Assembly: GCA_017745015.1 (NCBI GenBank)
Contig: JAGIAF010000031.1
Span: 1 to 17,552 of the forward strand
Direction: 5' to 3'
DNA: 17,552 nt
Source: Bdellovibrio sp.
GTDB taxonomy: Bacteria; Bdellovibrionota; Bdellovibrionia; Bdellovibrionales; Bdellovibrionaceae
Below, piece by piece: positions 6,809 through 13,512 of this stretch. The notes under the pieces were generated by a model, which saw only the letters and a program-made list of their open reading frames with translations, was not told the origin of the DNA and made no database searches. Positions within the stretch are counted from its first letter, which is position 1. Every line of letters begins with the position of its first letter. The position numbers and the translations under genes were made by a program.

Positions 6809-8416
6809 CTACATTCTGAAGACGCCTTGGGATTTTTCTCCCCAAGACTTGTTAAGGCTTGCCGAAATTCCCAACGCCAAGACACGGCGAGTATCTGCTG
6901 GATCGATGATACCATCATCCCACAAGCGCGCTGAAGAATAGTACGACGAGCTTTCATGCTCATATTTTTCAAGAGTAGGACGTTTGAATTCTGCTTGCTC
7001 TTCAGCACTCATCATCTGTCCTTTCGCTGCCAATTGATCCATCTTTACAGTGAGCAATACGTTGGCAGCTTGTTCGCCACCCATCACGCTGATCTTCGCA
7101 TTCGGCCACATCCACAATTGACGGGGCTGATACGCACGACCGCACATACCATAGTTACCCGCTCCGTAAGAACCACCGATCACTACCGTGAATTTCGGTA
7201 CGTGAGCGTTGGATACAGCCATAACCATTTTAGCACCGTGCTTCGCAATACCTTCATTTTCGTACTTCTTACCAACCATGAAGCCTGTGATGTTTTGCAA
7301 GAAGATCAAAGGCACTTCACGTTGTTCGCAAAGTTCGATGAAGTGAGCCGCTTTTTGCGCGCTCTCGCTGAACAATACACCATTGTTCGCGATGATTCCC
7401 ACAGGCATACCCCAGATGTGTGCAAAACCAGTTACCAAAGTTTTTCCGTACAAAGCTTTGAACTCATGGAAGCGAGATCCGTCCACCAAGCGCGCGATAA
7501 TTTCACGGACGTCGAATGGAACACGGCTGTCTTTTGGAATCACACCGTAAATTTCTTGCGAATCAAAAAGTGGTTCTTCGGTTGGCAAGATATTCATCGT
7601 CACAGTTTTTTTACGATTCAAGTGAGCTACAATCGAACGAGTGATCTCTACTGCGTGTTGATCATCTTCTGCGAAGTGATCTGTTACGCCGGAAGTTTCA
7701 CAGTGAACTTGTGCGCCACCCAACTCTTGGGCATCCACGATTTCACCCGTTGCCGCTCTTACCAAAGGAGGTCCGCCCAAGAAGATCGTGCCGTTTTCTT
7801 TGACGATCACGTTTTCATCAGACATCGCAGGAACGTAAGCACCACCTGCTGTGCAAGAACCCATCACCACAGAAATTTGCGGGATGCCGGCCGCTGACAT
7901 ACGAGCCTGGTTATAGAAAATACGACCGAAGTGATCACGATCTGGGAACACATCCGCTTGCATTGGCAAGAACGCGCCACCCGAGTCCACAAGGTAGATA
8001 CAAGGAAGAGCATTCTCCATCGCAATTTCTTGCGCGCGCAAATGCTTCTTCACTGTCATCGGGAAGTACGTCCCACCTTTTACCGTGGCATCATTGGCTA
8101 CGATCACGCATTCAGTTCCATGAATCACACCGATACCTGTAACAACACCCGCACCTGGAGCTTGGCCTTCATACATGTCCCATGCAGCCAAAGTCGAAAA
8201 CTCAAGGAAAGCTGTTCCGCCATCCACCAAAGCTTCGATACGCTCACGCGCTGTCATCTTGCCACGAGCTTTATGTTTTTTCGTCGCGTCTGAGCCGCCA
8301 CCTTGTTTTACAAGGTCCACTCTTTCGCGCCATTCTTTAACGACGTTAAGCATGGCCTCTTTGTTGGCTTTAAAATCCGCAGAACCTGTATCAATGTGAC
8401 TATCAAGAATTTCCAT
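6809..8416 (-). CDS. liuB: Methylcrotonyl-CoA carboxylase, carboxyltransferase (beta) subunit
   Basis: Transfers the carboxyl group from carboxybiotin to 3-methylcrotonyl-CoA, giving 3-methylglutaconyl-CoA. The 535-residue length is exactly what is usual for MccB/LiuB. The N-terminal crotonase-like half includes DSGGAFLPMQADVFPDRDHFG and GSCTAGGAYVPAMSDE. The C-terminal half includes NNGVLFSESAQKAAHFIELC, FLQNITGFMVGKKYE, and GGSYGAGNYGMCGRAY followed by WPNAKISVMGGEQAA, all highly typical of MCC rather than PCC or GCD. AAGG lies about six bases before the ATG. It starts nine bases after the hotdog gene, so the two are very probably co-transcribed. The matching alpha subunit is encoded about 3.8 kb downstream as two separate proteins. 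Confidence 0.95.
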   Translation of the reverse strand: MEILDSHIDTGSADFKANKEAMLNVVKEWRERVDLVKQGGGSDATKKHKARGKMTARERIEALVDGGTAFLEFSTLAAWDMYEGQAPGAGVVTGIGVIHGTECVIVANDATVKGGTYFPMTVKKHLRAQEIAMENALPCIYLVDSGGAFLPMQADVFPDRDHFGRIFYNQARMSAAGIPQISVVMGSCTAGGAYVPAMSDENVIVKENGTIFLGGPPLVRAATGEIVDAQELGGAQVHCETSGVTDHFAEDDQHAVEITRSIVAHLNRKKTVTMNILPTEEPLFDSQEIYGVIPKDSRVPFDVREIIARLVDGSRFHEFKALYGKTLVTGFAHIWGMPVGIIANNGVLFSESAQKAAHFIELCEQREVPLIFLQNITGFMVGKKYENEGIAKHGAKMVMAVSNAHVPKFTVVIGGSYGAGNYGMCGRAYQPRQLWMWPNAKISVMGGEQAANVLLTVKMDQLAAKGQMMSAEEQAEFKRPTLEKYEHESSSYYSSARLWDDGIIDPADTRRVLALGISASLNKSWGEKSQGVFRM

Positions 8417-8425
8417 AGAACCTTT

Positions 8426-9061
8426 TTACTCCGCAGACCCAGCAAGTGCCGGAGTATGTTTAAACTTAAGTTGCAATTGCAAGGAGCCCACAGCTTGGTC
8501 ATGTTCATCGAAAAACTGTAACTCTGCTGCGGCCTCGGCCTCACGATTATCACGGACTTCAGCTAATACCACTTCACGGGTCGTCTCTGGAAGTTCCATG
8601 CGCACGCGGCATTCGCCCGATGGCGTTTTAAAAAAATCACTCTCAATACGAGAAACGGTAATATCAAAGTTTCCCAGAGGAGCGTGGCGCATCCACAAAA
8701 TTTTTGCCGCCTCAATCGCTGCGGTTACCAAAGCTCCTTCATGCATTTGCTTTACATCGTTCAGATTGCGCGTGCGAGCGGGAATCACGATTTCCACCAA
8801 AGTGTCCCCCAAGCGAGAGATCCTTAAACCCATACCCGCTGAAAAAGGACGAACAATATCAAGCGCATAACTCAAGGCAGCATGGGAAGCCTTCGGAGAA
8901 ACCTCTTCCAACAGAGCCGCCAAATCGGCCGCACTCAAACGAATTCCGCGGTCTTCAAGTTGTGCCTTCAAACCGTCTTTCGCCTGCTGAAGTTGCTGAC
9001 GCAAATTTTGCTCAAGCTCAATCCCTTTTGACATTAAGATTGTCAGCCATTGTTGGTTCAT
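8426..9061 (-). CDS. Hotdog-fold, thioesterase-like protein with helical N-terminal extension
   Basis: The 211-residue protein has two parts. Residues 1 to about 65 are predicted helical and rich in Gln, Leu and Ala (LRQQLQQAKDGLKAQLEDRG), with no recognised family. Residues about 70-205 look like a PaaI/DUF4442-type hotdog domain. AGMGLRISRLGDTLVEIVIP is followed by NLNDVKQMHEGALVTAAIEAAKIL, the helix with a His-x-Gly-Ala turn, and later strands. A role in acyl-CoA hydrolysis or binding during leucine breakdown is inferred from the operon position. A specific reaction cannot be given. The ATG at 9061 is set by AGGAG eight bases upstream; an internal ATG at 9034 has no such site. It is the first gene of the liuB-liuC-exporter set. 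Confidence 0.7.
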   Translation of the reverse strand: MNQQWLTILMSKGIELEQNLRQQLQQAKDGLKAQLEDRGIRLSAADLAALLEEVSPKASHAALSYALDIVRPFSAGMGLRISRLGDTLVEIVIPARTRNLNDVKQMHEGALVTAAIEAAKILWMRHAPLGNFDITVSRIESDFFKTPSGECRVRMELPETTREVVLAEVRDNREAEAAAELQFFDEHDQAVGSLQLQLKFKHTPALAGSAE

Positions 9062-9081
9062 GAGATATCTCCTCTATAGAG
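9062..9081. promoter_or_regulatory. Two abutting perfect 10-base palindromes between divergent genes
   Basis: GAGATATCTC (9062-9071) is followed without a gap by CTCTATAGAG (9072-9081). They occupy the left third of the 60-base gap between the Liu locus and the plus-strand genes, and overlap the ribosome binding site of the hotdog gene. They could be operator half sites for a dimeric regulator, or a local mRNA structure. No convincing -35/-10 pair was found in either direction. Confidence 0.35.
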
Positions 9082-9121
9082 TTTTTTGCGAAAACTAGCT
9101 TATCACCTGGAAGGATTCGGA

Positions 9122-9592
9122 ATGAAGAAAATTGTAAGCCTCGTTGTTTTCATCGCAGCATTGGTATGGACTTGGAATGTAGTACACACTTCTGAAGCTG
9201 TTGGCTTTGAGACGCACTCCGGCATTCAGGTTAAACTCGCAGAATTGATCCAAAACACATTGGCAGCAAAAAAACCTCACGCAAAAGATTTGATGATCCA
9301 AAAACTTTGGACAGAGTCTTTGAGCGACAACAAAGTTCGCGCTGTATTTGCTTACAAATTCACTGACATTTCTGAACAAGGCGAAGCTCTTGAACAAGTG
9401 ATCGAAGGCGAAGCTATCCTTCACCGCGAACCTTCTGAAGGCGGCGTTGACAAATGGACTTTGCAATCAGTTAAAACAACAAATGACGTTGTCGTCTTCA
9501 CTGAAGGCTCAACTGTTACTCCAGGCGGCGACGAAGGTCAGCCAGCCACTGAAGCGACTCCTGCAGCAACACCTGCAGGTGAGCACCACTAG
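9122..9592 (+). CDS. Small membrane-anchored or exported protein of unknown function
   Basis: Not recognised. The 156-residue protein starts MKKIVSLVVFIAALVWTWNVV, a single hydrophobic segment that is either an uncleaved anchor or a signal peptide lacking a clear cleavage site. The middle (about 30-130) is mixed alpha/beta and acidic. The tail is low complexity, rich in Ala, Thr and Pro, ending in two histidines. The ATG at 9122 is chosen because GGAAGGA lies about seven bases ahead; a longer frame from 9086 lacks a ribosome binding site and would bury the hydrophobic start. It is followed five bases later by the methyltransferase gene, so the two are probably co-transcribed. Confidence 0.8.
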   Translation: MKKIVSLVVFIAALVWTWNVVHTSEAVGFETHSGIQVKLAELIQNTLAAKKPHAKDLMIQKLWTESLSDNKVRAVFAYKFTDISEQGEALEQVIEGEAILHREPSEGGVDKWTLQSVKTTNDVVVFTEGSTVTPGGDEGQPATEATPAATPAGEHH

Positions 9593-9597
9593 ATTCA

Positions 9598-10632
9598 ATG
9601 GCCATCCCGACTCAATTTATTCAAATCGATGAAGAAGGTTTTGGTATCAGTCGCGAAGTGCGCATCCAAGACCTCCAAGCCGGACAAGAAATTCTTGAAA
9701 ATCTAAAAGTCCATCAAGGCGGCACTCTGCTGAGCACTTACGGCGGAGTTCCGGTGATTGTCGAAGCCTTCGACGAGCCCATCATCGCCCAACAAATCGA
9801 ACATTATGAAGGAACTTGGACCGTTATCGGTAATTACCGTACGGAGTTCTCATTTTCTCTCGACACACTTTCCGTCGACGAGTGGGATCGTTTCCACGGT
9901 TACACCAAAGACAAAGTTCCTTTCGTAATGTCACGCAAAGCTCAAGCAAGTTTCTTCAACATGCTGGAAGAGTTTGATGACGAGTCCATCACTGTCGATG
10001 GCAAAACATATGAAGTTCCTCCGTATTGGACACCCAACACGGATGTGGAAGAAGAATCTTTCTGGAGCCAAATCTATAAGCGCGAAGAAAATCCCGGCTG
10101 GAACTTAGGTGAACCCGCGGAAGCTTTGAAAGACATGATTCCTCGTCTGAAAATCTCCCGCTCCCGCATCCTGGTTTTGGGTTGCGGCGAAGGTCACGAT
10201 GCCGCGTTGTTTGCAGCTGCGGGCCACGTGGTTACTGCGGTCGATATATCCCCGGTAGCATTAGAGCGCGCTAAAAAACTTTACGGTCACATGGAAAACC
10301 TAACGTTCGTAGAAGCAGATCTTTTCAATCTGCCTCAGAACTGGGACAAATCGTTTGACGTGATTTTTGAACACACCTGCTATTGCGCGATCAACCCTGA
10401 GCTACGCCAAGACCTGGTGAAAGTTTGGAATCGTTTGCTTGCTGACGGCGGCCATTTGATGGGTGTCTTCTTTGCTTTCGAAAAACGCCAAGGCCCACCA
10501 TACGGTGGCAGCGAGTGGGAATTGCGCCAACGCCTGAAAAGCCACTACCTCCCAATCTTCTGGGGTCGCTGGCAAAAATCCGTTCCGAACCGCCAAGGCA
10601 AAGAACTCTTCATCTACGCCAAAAAGAAATAA
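9598..10632 (+). CDS. TPMT-like SAM-dependent methyltransferase with extra N-terminal domain
   Basis: Residues about 145-344 resemble the thiopurine/thiol methyltransferase family: FWSQIYKREENPGWNLGEP (155-173) as the lead-in, SAM motif I VLGCGEGHD (193-201), AVDIS (214-218), and EHTCYCAINPELR (258-270). The C-terminal PPYGGSEWELRQRL is also family-like. The acceptor could be a thiol, halide or other small nucleophile. Residues 1 to about 140 form a separate domain that I do not recognise. There is no good ribosome binding site before the ATG at 9598, which is only five bases from the previous stop codon; translation may be coupled. A large inverted repeat begins six bases after the stop. Confidence 0.82.
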   Translation: MAIPTQFIQIDEEGFGISREVRIQDLQAGQEILENLKVHQGGTLLSTYGGVPVIVEAFDEPIIAQQIEHYEGTWTVIGNYRTEFSFSLDTLSVDEWDRFHGYTKDKVPFVMSRKAQASFFNMLEEFDDESITVDGKTYEVPPYWTPNTDVEEESFWSQIYKREENPGWNLGEPAEALKDMIPRLKISRSRILVLGCGEGHDAALFAAAGHVVTAVDISPVALERAKKLYGHMENLTFVEADLFNLPQNWDKSFDVIFEHTCYCAINPELRQDLVKVWNRLLADGGHLMGVFFAFEKRQGPPYGGSEWELRQRLKSHYLPIFWGRWQKSVPNRQGKELFIYAKKK

Positions 10633-10637
10633 AACAA

Positions 10638-10698
10638 AAAGGTGCCTGCTTCTTTTTTTGCGACTCATTGTTCCGCAAAAAAAGAAGCAGGCACCTTT
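10638..10698. repeat. Perfect 25-base inverted repeat with 11-base loop
   Basis: The left arm 10638-10662 is the exact reverse complement of the right arm 10674-10698. The arms begin AAAGGTGCCTGCTTC and include a run of seven T or seven A followed by GCG. It fills the whole gap between the methyltransferase and the acetyltransferase and ends one base before the latter's ribosome binding site. It may act as a terminator, an mRNA stabiliser, or be an extragenic palindrome (REP- or MITE-like). Arm identity of 25/25 argues for recent origin or strong constraint. Confidence 0.85.
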
Positions 10699-10708
10699 CG
10701 GAGAAATT

Positions 10709-11233
10709 ATGCACATTGAATTTACTCAAGCTGATGAAAGCCACATCGATGATTTGGTTGCTCTTGTGAACTCTGCTTATCGCGGGGATAGCTCTAAGCA
10801 AGGTTGGACAACGGAAGCAAGCTTGCTTGATGGCCAGCGTGTGGATACTGAGGGAATTCAAGCAATTATCGACCGCGACGATTCTGTGATCTTGATCGCT
10901 GAAGACGACGACACTGGTAAACTCTTGGGTTGCGTGCATTTAGAAAATCACAACGGAAAATGCTACCTGGGCATGTTGACGGTTGATCCGACGTTGCAGA
11001 AAAAAGGCATTGGCAAAATGTTGATGGACGAGAGTGAGGCCTTTGCTCAGTTCTGGGATTGTACTCATATTTACATGACGGTCATTTCTGTTCGCACCGA
11101 ACTTATTAACTGGTACGTAAAACACGGGTTCCGCAAGACTGGCGAAACTAAACCATTCCCTTATGGTGATGAGCGATTTGGGATCCCAAAGGTTGATAAC
11201 CTTGAATTTGTTGTGCTGGAGAAGAAGGTATAG
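10709..11233 (+). CDS. GNAT-family N-acetyltransferase
   Basis: A 174-residue GNAT protein that should transfer an acetyl group from acetyl-CoA to an amine. MLTVDPTLQKKGIGKMLMDE (89-108) is motif A: the beta-4 strand and the Q/RxxGxG/A pyrophosphate loop (QKKGIG). The C-terminal LINWYVKHGFRKTGETKPFPYGDERFG is the usual motif B region with the conserved Tyr. The acceptor is unknown. The ATG at 10709 is set by CGGAGAA just upstream; a longer in-frame start at 10658 lies inside the inverted repeat and would encode a repeat-derived tail, so I reject it. The strong hairpin ends directly ahead of the ribosome binding site. Confidence 0.9.
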   Translation: MHIEFTQADESHIDDLVALVNSAYRGDSSKQGWTTEASLLDGQRVDTEGIQAIIDRDDSVILIAEDDDTGKLLGCVHLENHNGKCYLGMLTVDPTLQKKGIGKMLMDESEAFAQFWDCTHIYMTVISVRTELINWYVKHGFRKTGETKPFPYGDERFGIPKVDNLEFVVLEKKV

Positions 11234-11237
11234 TCCG

Positions 11238-11259
11238 CCTTCGCTGAAGCTTCGGCGTG
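11238..11259. repeat. Short GC-rich dyad after the acetyltransferase gene
   Basis: CGCC (11238-11241) and GGCG (11256-11259) flank an inner GAAGCTTC palindrome. It lies directly before the stronger hairpin at 11263-11288. Function unknown. Confidence 0.25.
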
Positions 11260-11262
11260 ACG

Positions 11263-11288
11263 ATCCTCGCATCCATGCGAGGATCGCA
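11263..11288 (+). terminator. Strong hairpin after the acetyltransferase gene, possible terminator
   Basis: CGATCCTCGCAT at 11263-11274 is the exact complement of ATGCGAGGATCG at 11277-11288, giving about 11 base pairs around a four-base loop. The following bases (CATAATAACTTCTTG) are not a good uridine run, so it may instead block exonucleases or act Rho-dependently. Confidence 0.4.
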
Positions 11289-11311
11289 TAATAACTTCTT
11301 GTGTATGTATT

Positions 11312-11341
11312 AAAAGAAATGGTGCTTTGGGACTATGTTGA
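11312..11341 (+). promoter_or_regulatory. Candidate promoter of the secreted four-cysteine protein
   Basis: TTAAAA (11312-11317) and TATGTT (11336-11341) are spaced by 18 bases and each match four of six consensus bases. Transcription would begin near 11348, leaving a leader of about 15 bases with the GAGG ribosome binding site. Confidence 0.35.
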
Positions 11342-11362
11342 ACTCACTCAAGTGAGGTAACT

Positions 11363-11890
11363 ATGTCTATCAAGTTCTTTGTAGCTGCGATGATCACTGT
11401 TTCTGCTTCTTTCGCTTTGGCTGACCATATGGGGCCGCAAGGCGATAAATTCTATGATGAAGCGGCTCACTTCACGAATGCTTGCCAAAAATCTCCCTGC
11501 CAAGCTCCCTACTCCATGAAAGTCGTTTACAACCAGAAATCTCGTTTGAACAAAATGGAAATCGAGGAAGTAAATGTTTTAAAGCAAATTGCTTTCGATC
11601 AAGCACAGGTTTGGGGCGACACAATTCTTGAAGGTGATTTTTATTCCGCAGGTCGCACTCGTTTGGATGAAGTAAAAGCTTTCTACCGCGACGAACGCAT
11701 CGTCGGTTTCAAAATCCGTTACTCTGAAAAAGCCTGGGACACTGGCGAATGCGCATTTGATGGCACGAAAGCTTCATTGAAAGGCTGCAAACTGGGTCGC
11801 ATTATTGAGGAAAGCTACGTTTCAACAGATTTCCGCACGTTCTTCACTGACGAGGACAGACAAGCCGACTTCTCTTTGGACCTACACTAG
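11363..11890 (+). CDS. Secreted (periplasmic) protein of unknown function with two Cys pairs
   Basis: Not recognised. The 175-residue product has a clear signal peptide, MSIKFFVAAMITVSASFALA, probably cut after residue 20. The mature part has four cysteines (41, 46, 130, 142), which suggests two disulfides in the periplasm, and a YRDERIVGFKIRYSEKAWDTGEC stretch like a beta-sheet sandwich. The start ATG follows GTGAGGTAACT. It stands alone between a hairpin at 11263-11288 and the promoter of the ABC transporter genes, whose -35 box overlaps its last codons. Confidence 0.82.
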   Translation: MSIKFFVAAMITVSASFALADHMGPQGDKFYDEAAHFTNACQKSPCQAPYSMKVVYNQKSRLNKMEIEEVNVLKQIAFDQAQVWGDTILEGDFYSAGRTRLDEVKAFYRDERIVGFKIRYSEKAWDTGECAFDGTKASLKGCKLGRIIEESYVSTDFRTFFTDEDRQADFSLDLH

Positions 11891-11905
11891 TTTCTCAACT
11901 ATACT
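11876..11905 (+). promoter_or_regulatory. Sigma-70 promoter giving a probable leaderless ABC-transporter mRNA
   Basis: TTGGAC (11876-11881, four of six) and TATACT (11900-11905, five of six) are 18 bases apart. Initiation about seven to eight bases downstream of the -10 would fall at 11912-11913, exactly the ATG of the ATPase gene. No ribosome binding site is present upstream of this ATG. Confidence 0.6.
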
Positions 11906-11912
11906 CGCCTCC

Positions 11913-12743
11913 ATGGCGATAGTAATCGAAACTCAAGATCTCACCCGCGTTTATAAGAGCTACCAAAAGCCCGAAGGATTTACGAATTCCCTTAAGGGCT
12001 TTTTTAAGCGACAATATCAACACAAAGTCGCTCTTGATAAAACCACTCTACAAATTGAATCCGGACAAATCGTAGGACTTGTCGGCGCGAACGGTGCCGG
12101 CAAAACCACTTTGTTGAAAATGCTTTCGGGCTTGGTCACGCCTTCTGGTGGGGATGCGCGCGTACTCGGTTACAGACCGTGGGAGCGTAAGAACGAATTT
12201 CTACGTCAAATCAGCATTCTGTTGGGACAAAAGAACCAACTTTGGTGGGACATCTCCCCGGCAGATTCTTACTCTTTGTTAGCTCGCGTTTATGATCTTG
12301 ATCCGCAAGCCGCCAGAAAACGTGTTGAGCACTTAGCAGAGATGCTTCAGTGCACGCACGTCTTGCATACTCAATTGCGCCGTCTGAGCTTGGGTGAGCG
12401 CATGAAAATGGAAATCATCGGTGCGCTTTTGCACGAACCACAAGTCTTGTTCCTCGATGAACCAACAATTGGTTTGGACATCGTCGCGCAAGAAACAATC
12501 CGTGAGTTCCTGGATCAATACGTAAAAGAAAAAGCGCCAACGATCATCCTGACAAGTCACTACATGGATGACATCGCTAAGCTTGCCGACAAATTGCTTT
12601 TAATTAGCAAAGGCCACATCGTCTATCAGGGCACGGTTCCTGAGTTTGTCGCGAAATCTAATTCCGAACTTGCTGAAAATGAAGAGGTCGATTTTGAAGA
12701 AGTCATTCGCCGTTTTTTGGAAACGGAATCTCGCGTTCGCTAA
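11913..12743 (+). CDS. ABC exporter ATPase subunit (COG4586-like)
   Basis: The 276-residue cytoplasmic ATPase powers the two permeases encoded directly downstream. Walker A GANGAGKTT is at 58-66, the signature LSLGERMKME starts at 158, Walker B VLFLDEPTIGLD starts at 178, and the H-loop is in TSHYMDDI near 211-218. The GQKNQLWWDISPADSY stretch (105-120) and the basic insertion near the N-terminus (SLKGFFKRQYQ) are typical of the ATPases paired with DUF990 permeases. The ATG at 11913 fits the family N-terminus (IVIETQDLTRVYK). The open frame extends upstream, but that part lies inside the preceding gene. It lacks a Shine-Dalgarno sequence and sits at the predicted transcription start. Its 3' end overlaps the first permease gene by 65 bases. 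The substrate is unknown. Confidence 0.92.
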   Translation: MAIVIETQDLTRVYKSYQKPEGFTNSLKGFFKRQYQHKVALDKTTLQIESGQIVGLVGANGAGKTTLLKMLSGLVTPSGGDARVLGYRPWERKNEFLRQISILLGQKNQLWWDISPADSYSLLARVYDLDPQAARKRVEHLAEMLQCTHVLHTQLRRLSLGERMKMEIIGALLHEPQVLFLDEPTIGLDIVAQETIREFLDQYVKEKAPTIILTSHYMDDIAKLADKLLLISKGHIVYQGTVPEFVAKSNSELAENEEVDFEEVIRRFLETESRVR

Positions 12744-13512
12744 GCTCGCGATTGTTTCCAATCTCGAGTACAGGCTGAACTACTTTGTCGACGCTGTTCT
12801 GCAGCCGACGTTGACTACAGGAATTGAAATCCTGTTGTGGTTCGCCGTGTTCCGAGGTGCTGCTACAACTGAAATCGCTGGCTTCAGCCGCGAATACTAT
12901 TTGGCGTACGCTTTGTGGGGCGCTTTCTTTGCGCGTATTTGCACAAGCTGGATGTATGAGTTCCGCATGATTCAAGAAATTGATTCGGGCAGTATCAATG
13001 CGATCCTCACGCGCCCAATGACGTACTATGAATATTATTTCTCGCAGTTGATGGGCTACAAGTTCATCACAACAATTGTATCCATGGTAATTCCACTCTT
13101 GGCGATTGCGATCTTTAACTTGCCAACGAAGTTTGAACGCTTGCCTTTGGCATTCGCCTTGGAGTTCTATTACTTGATCCTGGTGCACTCGATCAGCTTC
13201 GTGATTGCAGCCAGCGCTTTCTATTTGAATAAAATCTATTCCTTCACAGGAGCTAAGAACTTAGCGTTGTGGTTGTTAACTGGAGAGCTTTTCCCTCTAG
13301 ATTTGATGCCTGAACCGATCAGATCCCTCGTGATCGCGCTTCCTTTCAGCTCGGGAGTTTACGTACCAGTGGGTTACCTCACAGGACGCTTGGAAATCGC
13401 AACTGTGTGGCAATCTTTCTTATCTGTTACTGCAGGTATCGTCATCGTAAATGCCTTCGGCGCGATTCTTTGGAAAAAGGGCCTTAAAGCCTACACAGGA
13501 ACAGGTGCTTAA
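12679..13512 (+). CDS. ABC-2 / DUF990 family permease, first subunit (COG4587-like)
   Basis: Polytopic inner-membrane protein of about 277 residues with five to six hydrophobic segments, forming half of the exporter pore. Family-like features are LEYRLNYFVDAV close to the N-terminus, a WMYEFRMIQEIDSGSINAILTRP loop, and the C-terminal LFPLDLMPEPIRSLVIALPFSSGVYVPVGYLTG. The start is uncertain: the ATG at 12679 has no ribosome binding site, while a TTG at 12694 follows GAGG at six bases, giving MKKSFAVFWKRNLAFAKLAI. Either start lies inside the end of the ATPase gene in another frame, so the overlap is 50-65 bases. The stop codon directly touches the ATG of the second permease. Confidence 0.88.
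   Translation: MKRSILKKSFAVFWKRNLAFAKLAIVSNLEYRLNYFVDAVLQPTLTTGIEILLWFAVFRGAATTEIAGFSREYYLAYALWGAFFARICTSWMYEFRMIQEIDSGSINAILTRPMTYYEYYFSQLMGYKFITTIVSMVIPLLAIAIFNLPTKFERLPLAFALEFYYLILVHSISFVIAASAFYLNKIYSFTGAKNLALWLLTGELFPLDLMPEPIRSLVIALPFSSGVYVPVGYLTGRLEIATVWQSFLSVTAGIVIVNAFGAILWKKGLKAYTGTGA

Noticed and set aside
6956..7897. Plus-strand open frame of 313 codons opposite liuB
   Set aside because: His/Arg-rich composition typical of the complement of a real gene. The liuB frame is certain.
10658..10708. N-terminal extension of the acetyltransferase
   Set aside because: It would be encoded by the inverted repeat, and the ribosome binding site supports the ATG at 10709.
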